Shown: positions 1 through 6,732 of the stretch, in pieces
How positions within the stretch are numbered: position 1 is the first letter of the stretch
Layout: every line of letters starts with the position of its first letter
Assembly: GCA_017935805.1 (NCBI GenBank)
Contig: JAGBGV010000015.1
Location: 1 to 8,130, forward strand
Reading direction: 5' to 3'
From: Clostridia bacterium
GTDB taxonomy: Bacteria; Bacillota_A; Clostridia; Oscillospirales; CAG-272
Length of the DNA stretch: 8,130 nt
Translations under genes and position numbers: made by a program
Notes under the pieces: generated by a model
What the model was told of the DNA's origin: nothing
The model's database searches: none
What the model saw: only the letters and a program-made list of their open reading frames with translations

Positions 1-345
1 AAGCGCGCGCTTGAGGATTTCCTGCGCCCTGAGTTTATCAACCGAGTGGACGAGATCATCACATTCAATTCTCTCACACAGGAGAATTTTGTTGGCATTG
101 CCGCGCTTATGCTCTCCGATCTTTGCGGTGCGCTGGCGAAGAAGGGCATAAACGCAACCTTTACCGATGCTGCTGCCGGATTTGTGGCTGAAAAATCGTA
201 TTCGGCAAAGTATGGCGCGAGAAATATGAGACGGTTTATTCAGACCGAGATCGAGGACAAAGTAGCTGAAAAGCTCATTGCTGCACGCGGCGTGCTTGAC
301 TATGTTGAGATCGACGCAGAAAACGGAGACATCGTTCTGAAATAA
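1..345 (+). CDS. ClpB/ClpC-family AAA+ unfoldase, C-terminal end (5' truncated by window)
   Basis: This is the last 114 codons of a Clp/HSP100 ATPase, open from base 1 and ending at TAA 343-345. These hexameric cytosolic enzymes unfold or disaggregate proteins using ATP. The sequence RPEFINRVDEI at codons 9-19 is the conserved stretch of the second AAA+ module and carries the arginine finger (Arg15 here). YGARNMRR at codons 71-78 is the sensor-2 motif of the C-terminal small domain. The GTG at 46 encodes an internal Val and is not a start. The fragment is too short to separate ClpB (disaggregase) from ClpC/ClpA (protease partner), because the distinguishing N-terminal and middle domains lie upstream. 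No obvious terminator follows in the 53 bases before the next gene, so read-through is possible. The family call is firm; the subtype is open. Confidence 0.93.
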   Translation, partial: KRALEDFLRPEFINRVDEIITFNSLTQENFVGIAALMLSDLCGALAKKGINATFTDAAAGFVAEKSYSAKYGARNMRRFIQTEIEDKVAEKLIAARGVLDYVEIDAENGDIVLK

Positions 346-398
346 CCGTTCTGCAGTAAAACAGGCAAAAATATCTTTGAGAGACAGAAGTGACTTAA

Positions 399-3176
399 AT
401 GAAATATAATAATTCATGGCATCTTCTGCAAAATGAGGACGTTCTTCGTGAGTTATCCACGGATATGTACAAGGGACTCACCACCGAAGAAGCAAAACGC
501 AGGAGACATAGAAATGGCGAAAACTCCATTTGGCATGTAAGCCATACCTCTGCCCGTGATGTAGCTATTGCCACGCTGTTTGACCTTGCCACATTGCTTC
601 TTGTGGTAAGTGCGGTGGCGGCGGCATTCCTCGACAAAAGCTACGAGGCAGGTGCGATCGTCGCGGTGCTTATAATAGGCGCGATCCTTCGTACCGTGGC
701 ATACATCCGTGCTGACCGCATCCTTGAGGGTGTGGCAAAGGAGAAGATACCCGTGTCCTCAGTCCTTCGGGACGGCAGGATCAAAATTCTGACTGCAGGT
801 GAGATAGTTCTTGGGGACGTTATCTTCCTTGAGGAAGGTGACACAGTACCTTGTGACGGACGTGTTGTGTCAGGTGAAGATTCCATTGTGTCGGAGCGGG
901 GGATAACGGAAAATAAAACTCCAGTGCACAAATTCAATACGGTAATTAAAACTGACGCCGAAAGTGGGGAAGTACCCTGCGAGTTCAGATCAAATATGCT
1001 CTTTGCGGGCTCAGTTGTGCTCTCGGGTGCTGTGCGTATCGTTGCAACTGCATGCGGCAGTGATGCGCTTGTTTCAATGAAGCATGGCGGCATAAACATT
1101 GACCCTACAGCTAAGATCCCTGTAGTTGAAAAGCTGAAAAACAGAAGCCGCAACATCAGCCTGATAATGCTCGCTTGCGTTATGGTGCTGACTGCGCTGT
1201 CGCTGTTTATAGGAGAGGGATCTTCACTGCCTGATGTGTTCCTTGGTTCAATGGCAATGGCTGCGGCTGCAATGGGCGAATTCCTCATGACCATCGGATA
1301 CATAATTGTGGCGGTGGCAATTCGTGAAGCGGCGGCTGTTGAAAAGCATGACGGGCAGAAATCCCGTGCGGTGTTCAGAGATCCGTCGAAGATAGAGGAC
1401 GTTGCTGACCCTGATATTATGGTGTTCTGCGGCTCGTCATTTTTTCGCTCAGGCAGGGCAGAGCTGCTTGCATACAGAAACAAATACGGCTATACCGACT
1501 GCATGGACGATCTTTATGAGGCCCGTCCACAGCCGGAGGAGTTGCTTACATATGCTCTTTCCGCATCAGCCGGAGCAACCATGGGAATGGCTGCAGGCGG
1601 TGACCGACGCCGTATGGGCGAGATGGCGAGTGTCGTTGTCCGTGCCGCTGACGCATATACGAGAAAAATCGGACATCCGCTGAAATATTCATATTCACCT
1701 ATCGATCACAGCTCAAGCATCAGAGACCAGTCTGACGGACTTGACACTTCAACTGTTCTGATCGACGATGTAGTCTGGGCTGTGTCCTGCGGAGCGATCG
1801 ACTCGGTTATGAAATGCTGTTCCACTTACGAATCGGAGGAGGGAACACCTCCTATTACCCGTGAGTTTGAGCAGACGGTATATACTGAAGCTGCAAAGCT
1901 TGAACTTGGCGGCGCGAGAGTTATCGCTGTTGCAAAACGCCGATCATCTTATACCAGACTTGACAAGCCGGCACTTGTTACTCAATACATGACCTTTGTG
2001 GGATTTTTCGCTGTAGCACAAGAACAGGAAAACGAAGCAGATATGAACGCCCATGATGCAGTAGAGTATCTGCGCTCAAGAGGCGTGCGGCCTATACTGT
2101 TCACGGAAACTCCCGATGCAGACTTGTACTATCTCCATCGCCTTGGACTGTTCAACAAGAAAACAAAGCAGGTCAAATACGGTGACCTTGACAGGTTCAA
2201 TTATGACGCTCTTGACGAAAACGGCATGATCGTGTCATTCGCACAGCTTGAGAATGCATATTTATCTTCTGCTTACGTTAGAGCTGTGAAGATCATCAAC
2301 CGCGGACTCAAAAAAGCGGCAGAATATGATTATGACGAATCGTCAAAGCCAAGGGTGTCTGTTGTTGGTATGGATGTTGGCGACAGCGGAGCACTTTCAA
2401 GAGCGAATACCGGATATGCGGTGGTGCGCTCAAAATACAGAAACGTGCCGGAATCACTGCTGAAAAACGCTGCGGCAGTTATTGACACCTCTGATAAGCG
2501 GTGTGAAAACGGGTTCGGCGGCATAATCGGTATTGTGCGTTCGGTTAAGGCGGCTTGCCGTATGCTTCGCAATATCGAATCGGCAAAAAGGTATCTCACA
2601 GTATCCCAGTGTGCAAGAATTGTGGTTATGCTTGCAGCAATTCTGTTTGGTATCCCCTTGATGAACGCCGTGTTCATATTGCTGTGGGGGCTCATATTTG
2701 ACTTTACGGCAGTTCTTGTTATGGCGTTTGAACGCTCAGACGGCGGTAAGCTTGAGTCAACAAGAGCAAGATCAACATTGCTTTCCGTAATAGGCGGTAT
2801 TGCTTGGGGTGCTGCTACTGCTGCTACTGTTCCGCTTGCCGATATTATCGCAAAGCTGATGAAAAACGCACTGCTTACCGACGGTCAGATGCTGTCGATA
2901 ATGACGGCGTCGATTATTATTGCGGGAGTGGTCATTTCTGCTGAACTGATACGTCCGGTTAGCCTTACTGCAAGACATAAGCTGAATCTGGCGCAGTTCC
3001 TCTTTTCGTTTGTGTCGATCCTGATGGCAATGTTAATATTGTTCACAGGATTCGGTGCATCGGTAATAGGAGGAGAGAATTGCGGATGGTACGGATCGCT
3101 CGCCTTTGTTCCCGGGGCGTTGGCATTTTTGACCCTTGAAATCGGCAAACTTTTGTTCAAAAAAAAGCAAAAATGA
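399..3176 (+). CDS. P-type ATPase-like membrane protein lacking the catalytic motifs (probable pseudo-ATPase)
   Basis: A 925-residue integral membrane protein with the P2-type cation pump layout. It has a cation-ATPase N domain (about 5-45), M1-M2 (about 58-103), an A domain (about 115-225), M3-M4 (about 253-307), P/N cytoplasmic domains (about 310-730) and a C-terminal set of membrane segments (about 740-920). Where pumps have DKTGT, this protein has CGSSFF (344-349), with no Asp to phosphorylate. TGES is TENK (170-173), KGA is CGA (464-466), TGD is TET (569-571), and TGDGVNDAPAL is VGMDVGDSGAL (656-666). The M4 motif PEGL is GEFL (293-296), so its Glu294 survives. The frame is intact throughout and homology is continuous on both sides of each lost motif, so this is not a frameshift artefact. 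Ion pumping by the usual E1-P/E2-P cycle appears impossible; a regulatory, scaffolding or binding role is inference. The start is supported by the N-domain match, although the ribosome binding site is weak. Confidence 0.85.
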   Translation: MKYNNSWHLLQNEDVLRELSTDMYKGLTTEEAKRRRHRNGENSIWHVSHTSARDVAIATLFDLATLLLVVSAVAAAFLDKSYEAGAIVAVLIIGAILRTVAYIRADRILEGVAKEKIPVSSVLRDGRIKILTAGEIVLGDVIFLEEGDTVPCDGRVVSGEDSIVSERGITENKTPVHKFNTVIKTDAESGEVPCEFRSNMLFAGSVVLSGAVRIVATACGSDALVSMKHGGINIDPTAKIPVVEKLKNRSRNISLIMLACVMVLTALSLFIGEGSSLPDVFLGSMAMAAAAMGEFLMTIGYIIVAVAIREAAAVEKHDGQKSRAVFRDPSKIEDVADPDIMVFCGSSFFRSGRAELLAYRNKYGYTDCMDDLYEARPQPEELLTYALSASAGATMGMAAGGDRRRMGEMASVVVRAADAYTRKIGHPLKYSYSPIDHSSSIRDQSDGLDTSTVLIDDVVWAVSCGAIDSVMKCCSTYESEEGTPPITREFEQTVYTEAAKLELGGARVIAVAKRRSSYTRLDKPALVTQYMTFVGFFAVAQEQENEADMNAHDAVEYLRSRGVRPILFTETPDADLYYLHRLGLFNKKTKQVKYGDLDRFNYDALDENGMIVSFAQLENAYLSSAYVRAVKIINRGLKKAAEYDYDESSKPRVSVVGMDVGDSGALSRANTGYAVVRSKYRNVPESLLKNAAAVIDTSDKRCENGFGGIIGIVRSVKAACRMLRNIESAKRYLTVSQCARIVVMLAAILFGIPLMNAVFILLWGLIFDFTAVLVMAFERSDGGKLESTRARSTLLSVIGGIAWGAATAATVPLADIIAKLMKNALLTDGQMLSIMTASIIIAGVVISAELIRPVSLTARHKLNLAQFLFSFVSILMAMLILFTGFGASVIGGENCGWYGSLAFVPGALAFLTLEIGKLLFKKKQK

Positions 3177-3212
3177 AATAATCAGACAAGTAAATATTTA
3201 TAAAAAAAGAAC

Positions 3213-3292
3213 GCACTTGAAAACGATTCATCGAAATGACAATTTATCTAAAAAATTCGAAAAGAATTCGTGTTTTTGTGCCTCTTTTTTTT
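3213..3292 (+). terminator. Possible rho-independent terminator after the pseudo-ATPase gene
   Basis: Arms 3213-3225 and 3269-3281 can pair at 10 of 13 positions (one a G-T wobble), including an outer GCAC/GTGC clamp and an inner ACG/CGT clamp. They enclose a 43-base AT-rich loop that contains its own weak 5-pair stem. A run of eight T follows at 3285-3292. The long loop and three mismatches make it weaker than a textbook terminator, but position and T-tract fit the end of the upstream unit. Confidence 0.4.
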
Positions 3293-3300
3293 ATTATCTA

Positions 3301-3347
3301 TTGTAATTTTCGTTAATTTGTTATATAATAATTAGGAATAATATAAT
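3301..3347 (+). promoter_or_regulatory. Two overlapping sigma-A-type promoter candidates for the Mrp-hydrogenase operon
   Basis: Candidate 1 is TTGTAA at 3301-3306, a 17-base spacer, and a perfect TATAAT at 3324-3329. Candidate 2 is TTGTTA at 3318-3323, an 18-base spacer, and a perfect TATAAT at 3342-3347. Both -35 boxes match TTGACA at four of six bases. The region is very AT-rich, so chance matches are easier. Even so, two consensus -10 boxes with proper spacing, directly after a likely terminator and 55-75 bases before a start codon, make this the best promoter region in the window. Confidence 0.55.
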
Positions 3348-3375
3348 ACCATCACTATGTTGTGGCATTATATTA
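3339..3375. repeat. Imperfect 12-base inverted repeat, possible operator or leader hairpin
   Basis: TAATATAATACC at 3339-3350 and GGCATTATATTA at 3364-3375 are inverted copies matching at 11 of 12 positions, separated by 13 bases. The left arm contains the downstream -10 box (3342-3347). The element could be a repressor site covering the promoter. If transcription begins from the upstream -10 (3324-3329), it could instead be a hairpin at the 5' end of the leader RNA. The regulator is unknown. Confidence 0.5.
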
Positions 3376-3401
3376 AAGGCAAGTGAAAGGAATGATAAAC
3401 A

Positions 3402-4235
3402 ATGGCAGAAAACAACGAGTGCACTCATGACTGTTCTACCTGCAGTGCCAACTGTTCTTCAAGAGCACCGCAGCATGATGCACCTCACAAAGACTCACAC
3501 ATCAAGCACGTTATCGGCGTTGTGTCCGGTAAAGGTGGCGTCGGAAAATCAATAGTAACATCAATGCTTTCTGTAGTAATGCAGAGACGGGATTATAAAT
3601 GTGCAATTCTTGATGCGGACATCACAGGTCCGTCAATTCCCAAGGCTTTTGCGACAAAGGGCGATATTCTTTCAACAGGCGACGGCCTCATTCCCCTTTC
3701 CACAAAGACAGGCATCAAGATGATCTCCGTTAACCTTCTCCTTGAAGAAGAAACACGTCCTGTAGTGTGGCGCGGTCCTGTTATTGCAGGTACTGTAAAG
3801 CAGTTCTGGACAGATGTTGTCTGGGGAGACGTTGACTATATGTTCATCGACTGCCCTCCGGGAACAGGCGACGTACCTCTTACGGTGTTCCAGTCAATTA
3901 AGCTGGACGGTATCATCATCGTTACAACTCCTCAGGATCTTGTATCAATGATCGTCGGCAAGGCTGTTAACATGGCGGCTATGATGAACATTCCCGTAAT
4001 CGGTCTTGTTGAGAACATGTCCTATGTGAAGTGTCCTGATTGCGGTCGTGAGCTTCACGTATTCGGCAAGTCCAAGGCTGAAGAAGTATGTGCACAGTAC
4101 AATATCCCCCTCATCGGCAGAATGCCCATTGATGAGAAGCTGGCATCTCTTATTGATCACGGCGTAATCGAACTTATGGATAACGATTACCTTGAAGGCA
4201 CGGCAGATGCTGTAGAAAAATTTTGTGAAAAATAA
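3402..4235 (+). CDS. Mrp/NBP35-family (ApbC-like) Fe-S cluster carrier P-loop ATPase
   Basis: A 277-residue soluble cytosolic protein of the Mrp/NBP35/ApbC group, ATP-dependent scaffold or carrier proteins that deliver [4Fe-4S] clusters to apo-enzymes. The deviant Walker A motif GKGGVGKS is at 43-50, followed by the DADITGPSIPK block typical of Mrp. The C-terminal cluster-binding CPDC pair is Cys211/Cys214. An N-terminal cysteine-rich segment (Cys7, Cys11, Cys14, Cys18) resembles the extra cluster site of NBP35-type members. The ATG at 3402 follows GAAAGGA (3385-3391) by ten bases. It is the first gene after the promoter region and lies 29 bases before a [2Fe-2S] protein gene. Its neighbours are rich in Fe-S clusters, so supplying them is a reasonable inferred role. 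Length is normal for short clostridial Mrp proteins. Confidence 0.93.
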   Translation: MAENNECTHDCSTCSANCSSRAPQHDAPHKDSHIKHVIGVVSGKGGVGKSIVTSMLSVVMQRRDYKCAILDADITGPSIPKAFATKGDILSTGDGLIPLSTKTGIKMISVNLLLEEETRPVVWRGPVIAGTVKQFWTDVVWGDVDYMFIDCPPGTGDVPLTVFQSIKLDGIIIVTTPQDLVSMIVGKAVNMAAMMNIPVIGLVENMSYVKCPDCGRELHVFGKSKAEEVCAQYNIPLIGRMPIDEKLASLIDHGVIELMDNDYLEGTADAVEKFCEK

Positions 4236-4251
4236 TAAATAATATATACTC

Positions 4252-4257
4252 AGGAGG
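4252..4257 (+). promoter_or_regulatory. Consensus ribosome binding site AGGAGG
   Basis: A perfect AGGAGG lies seven bases before the ATG at 4265. It fixes the start of the NuoE-like gene and suggests strong translation compared with the weaker sites elsewhere in the operon. Confidence 0.85.
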
Positions 4258-4264
4258 AATCTCT

Positions 4265-4762
4265 ATGAAAAAACCTATGACAACAGTTCCTTTTAAGGGT
4301 ACACCCGAGCAGCAGGCAAAGCTTGACGCTGTAATCGCTGCTAACAAGGACAAGCCGGGCGCTCTTATGCCGATTCTTCAGCAGGCACAGGATATCTACG
4401 GATACCTTCCCTCTGAAGTTCAGCACTACATAGCAGGTGCGCTTGACATTCCGTTCTCTGAAGTGTACGGTGTTGTAACATTCTACGCACAGTTCCTTCT
4501 TAACCCGAAGGGTGAGCACCCCGTTGCAGTATGTCTCGGTACAGCTTGCTACGTTAAGGGCTCCGGTCTCCTTATGTATAAGCTGGAAACTCTTCTCGGA
4601 ATCAAGAACGGCGGTATTACAGAAGACCTTAAGTTCAGCCTTGAAGCTACTCGCTGCATCGGTGCTTGCGGTCTTGCTCCTGTTCTTACCATCGGTGAGG
4701 ACGTTTACGGAAGACTTGAGCCTAACATGCTTGAGGGCATCCTTGCAAAGTACAAGAACTGA
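4265..4762 (+). CDS. NuoE/HydC-like thioredoxin-fold [2Fe-2S] protein
   Basis: A 165-residue protein of the 24-kDa subunit family of NADH dehydrogenase (NuoE), also found as the small electron-transfer subunit of multimeric [FeFe]-hydrogenases (HydC/HndA). An N-terminal helical part (about 10-70) includes the family pattern of two helices ending in VYGVVTFYAQF. The thioredoxin-like fold that follows has the full set of [2Fe-2S] ligands: Cys90, Cys95, Cys131 and Cys135, in the arrangement C-x4-C and C-x3-C. In enzyme complexes it passes electrons between an NADH-oxidising NuoF-type subunit and further clusters. No NuoF partner lies in the window; one may lie downstream. It sits 29 bases after the Mrp gene and 59 bases before a DRTGG gene. 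A gene symbol is withheld because nuoE and hydC cannot be separated here. Confidence 0.93.
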   Translation: MKKPMTTVPFKGTPEQQAKLDAVIAANKDKPGALMPILQQAQDIYGYLPSEVQHYIAGALDIPFSEVYGVVTFYAQFLLNPKGEHPVAVCLGTACYVKGSGLLMYKLETLLGIKNGGITEDLKFSLEATRCIGACGLAPVLTIGEDVYGRLEPNMLEGILAKYKN

Positions 4763-4798
4763 GTTACCTTACAGCACACAATCAAATTTGTGAATTAA

Positions 4799-4810
4799 CT
4801 GCTTAAGCAG
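4799..4810. repeat. Perfect 12-base palindrome beside a ribosome binding site
   Basis: CTGCTTAAGCAG at 4799-4810 is a perfect palindrome in the 59-base gap before the first DRTGG gene. Its last two bases belong to the ribosome binding site AGAGGT (4809-4814). No T-run follows, so it is not a terminator. It could be a protein-binding site or a small structure affecting translation; chance is also possible for a 12-base palindrome. Confidence 0.4.
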
Positions 4811-4821
4811 AGGTAGTAAAT

Positions 4822-5175
4822 ATGAAAATCAGTGAAATCAGAGATCTACTTGGAGCAGAACTGCTGTGCGGCGAGGATTGTCTCGATCACGAGGTATATT
4901 CAGCTTGCTGCAGCGATATGATGAGTGACGTTCTTGCATTCGTAAAAGATCAGGGCGCGCTCCTTACAGGACTTGTGAACTCACAGGTTATTCGCACTGC
5001 AAACATGATGGACATAGTATGCGTCATTTTTGTCAGAAACAAAGTTCCGACGGAAGAGATGATTGAGCTTGCTCGCGAATGCGGTATCGTAGTAATGCGT
5101 TCCGCTTGCCGTGCATATGAGGGATGCGGTATTCTCTATTCCGAAGGACTTGGCAGAGGTGCAGCTGATGTCTGA
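4822..5175 (+). CDS. DRTGG-domain protein (first of two in the operon)
   Basis: A 117-residue soluble protein resembling stand-alone DRTGG-domain proteins. These are small alpha/beta domains also found between the CBS pair of some regulatory pyrophosphatases and at the N-terminus of certain phosphotransacetylases; their ligand is generally not established. The literal DRTGG signature is absent. The fold pattern (EVYSACCSDMMSDVLAF, then a beta strand ending TANMMDIVCVIFV, then GIVVM) matches the second copy at 6971-7303. AGAGGT at 4809-4814 precedes the ATG by seven bases. The gene overlaps the following HATPase gene by eight bases, so the two are probably translationally coupled. Stand-alone DRTGG genes commonly accompany sensory-type [FeFe]-hydrogenase genes; a role as a ligand-binding partner of the HATPase is inference. 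Confidence 0.8.
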   Translation: MKISEIRDLLGAELLCGEDCLDHEVYSACCSDMMSDVLAFVKDQGALLTGLVNSQVIRTANMMDIVCVIFVRNKVPTEEMIELARECGIVVMRSACRAYEGCGILYSEGLGRGAADV

Positions 5176-5590
5176 GACAATTAAATTTCACTTTGATGTA
5201 GACGGACAGGACTTTTCATCTGCCGGTGAAGCATCTGTCGTAGTAAAGAAAAAGTTGCGTCAGCTCGGATTCCCTCCGGACGTGATACGCAAAGTGTCTA
5301 TCGCTATGTATGAGGGCGAGATCAACATGGTCATTCATGCGAACGGTGGAACTGCAGACGTTGAAGTTGACGATGACTGCGTTACTATAGTGCTTACCGA
5401 CAACGGACCGGGTATTCCTGATCTTAATCTTGCGATGCAGGAGGGATACTCCACTGCGCGCGAGAATATCAGAGCTCTTGGTTTCGGAGCCGGCATGGGA
5501 CTTCCGAACATGAAAAAGTACTCCGACTACATGGACATTGAGACCGAGATCGGCGTTGGAACAAAGATCACCATGAAGGTCAACCTGTAA
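5168..5590 (+). CDS. RsbW/SpoIIAB-like HATPase (anti-sigma-factor-type serine kinase domain)
   Basis: A 140-residue stand-alone GHKL ATPase domain with no dimerisation/phospho-His domain and no membrane segment. It therefore resembles RsbW-type serine kinases rather than a complete sensor kinase. Visible motifs are the N box (EGEINMVIHANGG), the G1 box DNGPGIPD, the G2 box GFGAGMGLPNMK and the G3 element GVGTKI, all apparently usable for ATP binding. ATG 5168 is chosen because GAGGTG (5155-5160) lies seven bases upstream and the overlap with the previous stop is a tidy eight bases. An in-frame ATG at 5111 would overlap the neighbour by 65 bases, and its extra residues do not look like the family. 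The window holds no anti-anti-sigma factor or sigma factor, so the phosphorylated partner is unknown; DRTGG proteins or the hydrogenase are candidates. Confidence 0.88.
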   Translation: MSETIKFHFDVDGQDFSSAGEASVVVKKKLRQLGFPPDVIRKVSIAMYEGEINMVIHANGGTADVEVDDDCVTIVLTDNGPGIPDLNLAMQEGYSTARENIRALGFGAGMGLPNMKKYSDYMDIETEIGVGTKITMKVNL

Positions 5591-5634
5591 TCCCTCAGCC
5601 TTATGCAAAGAGCTAAGAAAGGCATGCAACAGCT

Positions 5635-6732
5635 ATGAAAAGATATAAGCATTCGGTTTCCCTGGATGTTAGCAAATGTAAGGGGTGTACCACTTGTCTC
5701 AAGCGGTGCCCGACAGAGGCTATCCGCATCAGAGACGGCCGCGCAGTCATAAGCTCTGACAGATGCATTGATTGCGGCGAATGTATTAAGGTGTGCCCGT
5801 ACAAGGCTAAAAAAGCAACGCATGACGAGTTGTCATGTATTCACAACTACAAATACAAGGTAGCGCTTCCTGCACCGTCCCTTTACGGTCAGTTCGATAA
5901 TATGGACAATATCGGCTATATTATTCGCGGACTGCTTGACCTCGGATTTGACGACGTGTTCGAGGTTGCCTGCGCTGCCGAGCTCGTTACTGCATACACA
6001 AGACTGTATGTAAAACGAAAAGACGTAAAAAAACCGGTTATCAGCTCAGCTTGTCCCGCTATCTCGAGAATGATCAGCATGAACTATCCAATGCTTTGTG
6101 AGAACATCATGCCGATACTGCCTCCTATAGATATTGCGGCGCATCTCGCAAGAGAGAAGGCAAAGGCTGAACATCCGGAGCTGACGGATGACGACATCGG
6201 GATCATCTTTATCTCCCCATGTCCCGCTAAGGTCAGCTACATAAAGAACGATTTCGCAGGTGAGAGAAACTACATTGACGCGACGATCTCTGTTCGAGAT
6301 GTGTATTTTGCTCTCCTTGACGTAATGAAGAAGCGCGAAAACGAGCCCGATGAGATGACCGAGTCCGGCATGGTCGGTATCGGTTGGGCAATCACCGGAG
6401 GAGAATCAAGCGCGATCTTCAACGAACGGTATCTGGCGGCGGACGGTATTGAAAACTGCATCCGCGTGCTTGACCAGATCGACAACGAGGACATAACAAG
6501 CCTCGACTTTGTTGAACTGAATGCCTGCAACGGCGGTTGTGTTGGCGGTGCTATGGCGGTGGCAAACCCCTATATTGCACAGGCGAGACTGCAGACTCTT
6601 AAAAGATATCTGCCGGTTTCTCCAACAGACCTGCGAGCGAATGGATACCGGACGAATTCTTCAACGAAAATATTGTGGAATACAATCCTTATAACCTGCT
6701 TTCAGATGACCGTAAGGTTGCCCGTCGAATGA
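5635..6732 (+). CDS. Putative sensory-type [FeFe]-hydrogenase (HydS-like), C-terminus frameshifted
   Basis: This part encodes two N-terminal [4Fe-4S] ferredoxin motifs (Cys15/18/21/25 and Cys44/47/50/54) and the H-cluster domain of an [FeFe]-hydrogenase. Loop L1 is SSACPAI (Cys140), L2 is SPCPAK (Cys196, Lys199) and L3 is NACNGGC (Cys298, Cys302). All four cubane ligands are thus present. The Cys used for proton transfer in CpI-type enzymes (TSCCP) is Ala139, a change reported for putative sensory hydrogenases. Homology stops after LKRYLPVSP; the last 30 or so codons (to TGA 6730-6732) look unrelated. The expected continuation is in the -1 frame and runs into the Fe-S domain ending at 6974. 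The full gene would be about 446 residues with no PAS domain, closer to group D than group C. A frameshift, either real or a sequencing error, is the likely reason. Confidence 0.85.
   Translation: MKRYKHSVSLDVSKCKGCTTCLKRCPTEAIRIRDGRAVISSDRCIDCGECIKVCPYKAKKATHDELSCIHNYKYKVALPAPSLYGQFDNMDNIGYIIRGLLDLGFDDVFEVACAAELVTAYTRLYVKRKDVKKPVISSACPAISRMISMNYPMLCENIMPILPPIDIAAHLAREKAKAEHPELTDDDIGIIFISPCPAKVSYIKNDFAGERNYIDATISVRDVYFALLDVMKKRENEPDEMTESGMVGIGWAITGGESSAIFNERYLAADGIENCIRVLDQIDNEDITSLDFVELNACNGGCVGGAMAVANPYIAQARLQTLKRYLPVSPTDLRANGYRTNSSTKILWNTILITCFQMTVRLPVE

Noticed and set aside
346..398. Promoter or terminator between the Clp gene and the P-type ATPase-like gene
   Set aside because: No hairpin with a T-run and no paired -35/-10 boxes could be made out in these 53 bases.
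1380..1470. Loss of DKTGT through a local sequencing frameshift
   Set aside because: The frame on both sides is the same and shows P-type ATPase homology. The other motifs, hundreds of codons away, are also degenerate.
641..1483. Long open frame of 280 codons on the - strand inside the P-type ATPase-like gene
   Set aside because: Its translation is Ser/Thr/Pro-rich and low in family-like pattern, as expected for the antisense of a membrane protein gene. The + strand frame has clear homology throughout.
2809..2829. Short tandem repeat of GCTGCTACT in the pseudo-ATPase gene
   Set aside because: Only two copies, encoding Ala-Ala-Thr in a membrane segment. This is ordinary coding sequence.
3301..3335. 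Rex operator (TTGTTAA-N4-TTAACAA type) near the promoter
   Set aside because: Only the left half (TTGTTA at 3318-3323) matches; the right half has several mismatches in an AT-rich region.
5111..5590. Earlier ATG (5111) for the HATPase gene
   Set aside because: It would overlap the DRTGG gene by 65 bases and add residues unlike the family. ATG 5168 has a better ribosome binding site and a short overlap.
6590..6660. Programmed -1 ribosomal frameshifting in the hydrogenase gene
   Set aside because: No X-XXY-YYZ heptamer in the correct phase was found. The A-run at 6601-6604 follows CTT and would slip into a TAA stop at 6600-6602. A lost base is simpler.
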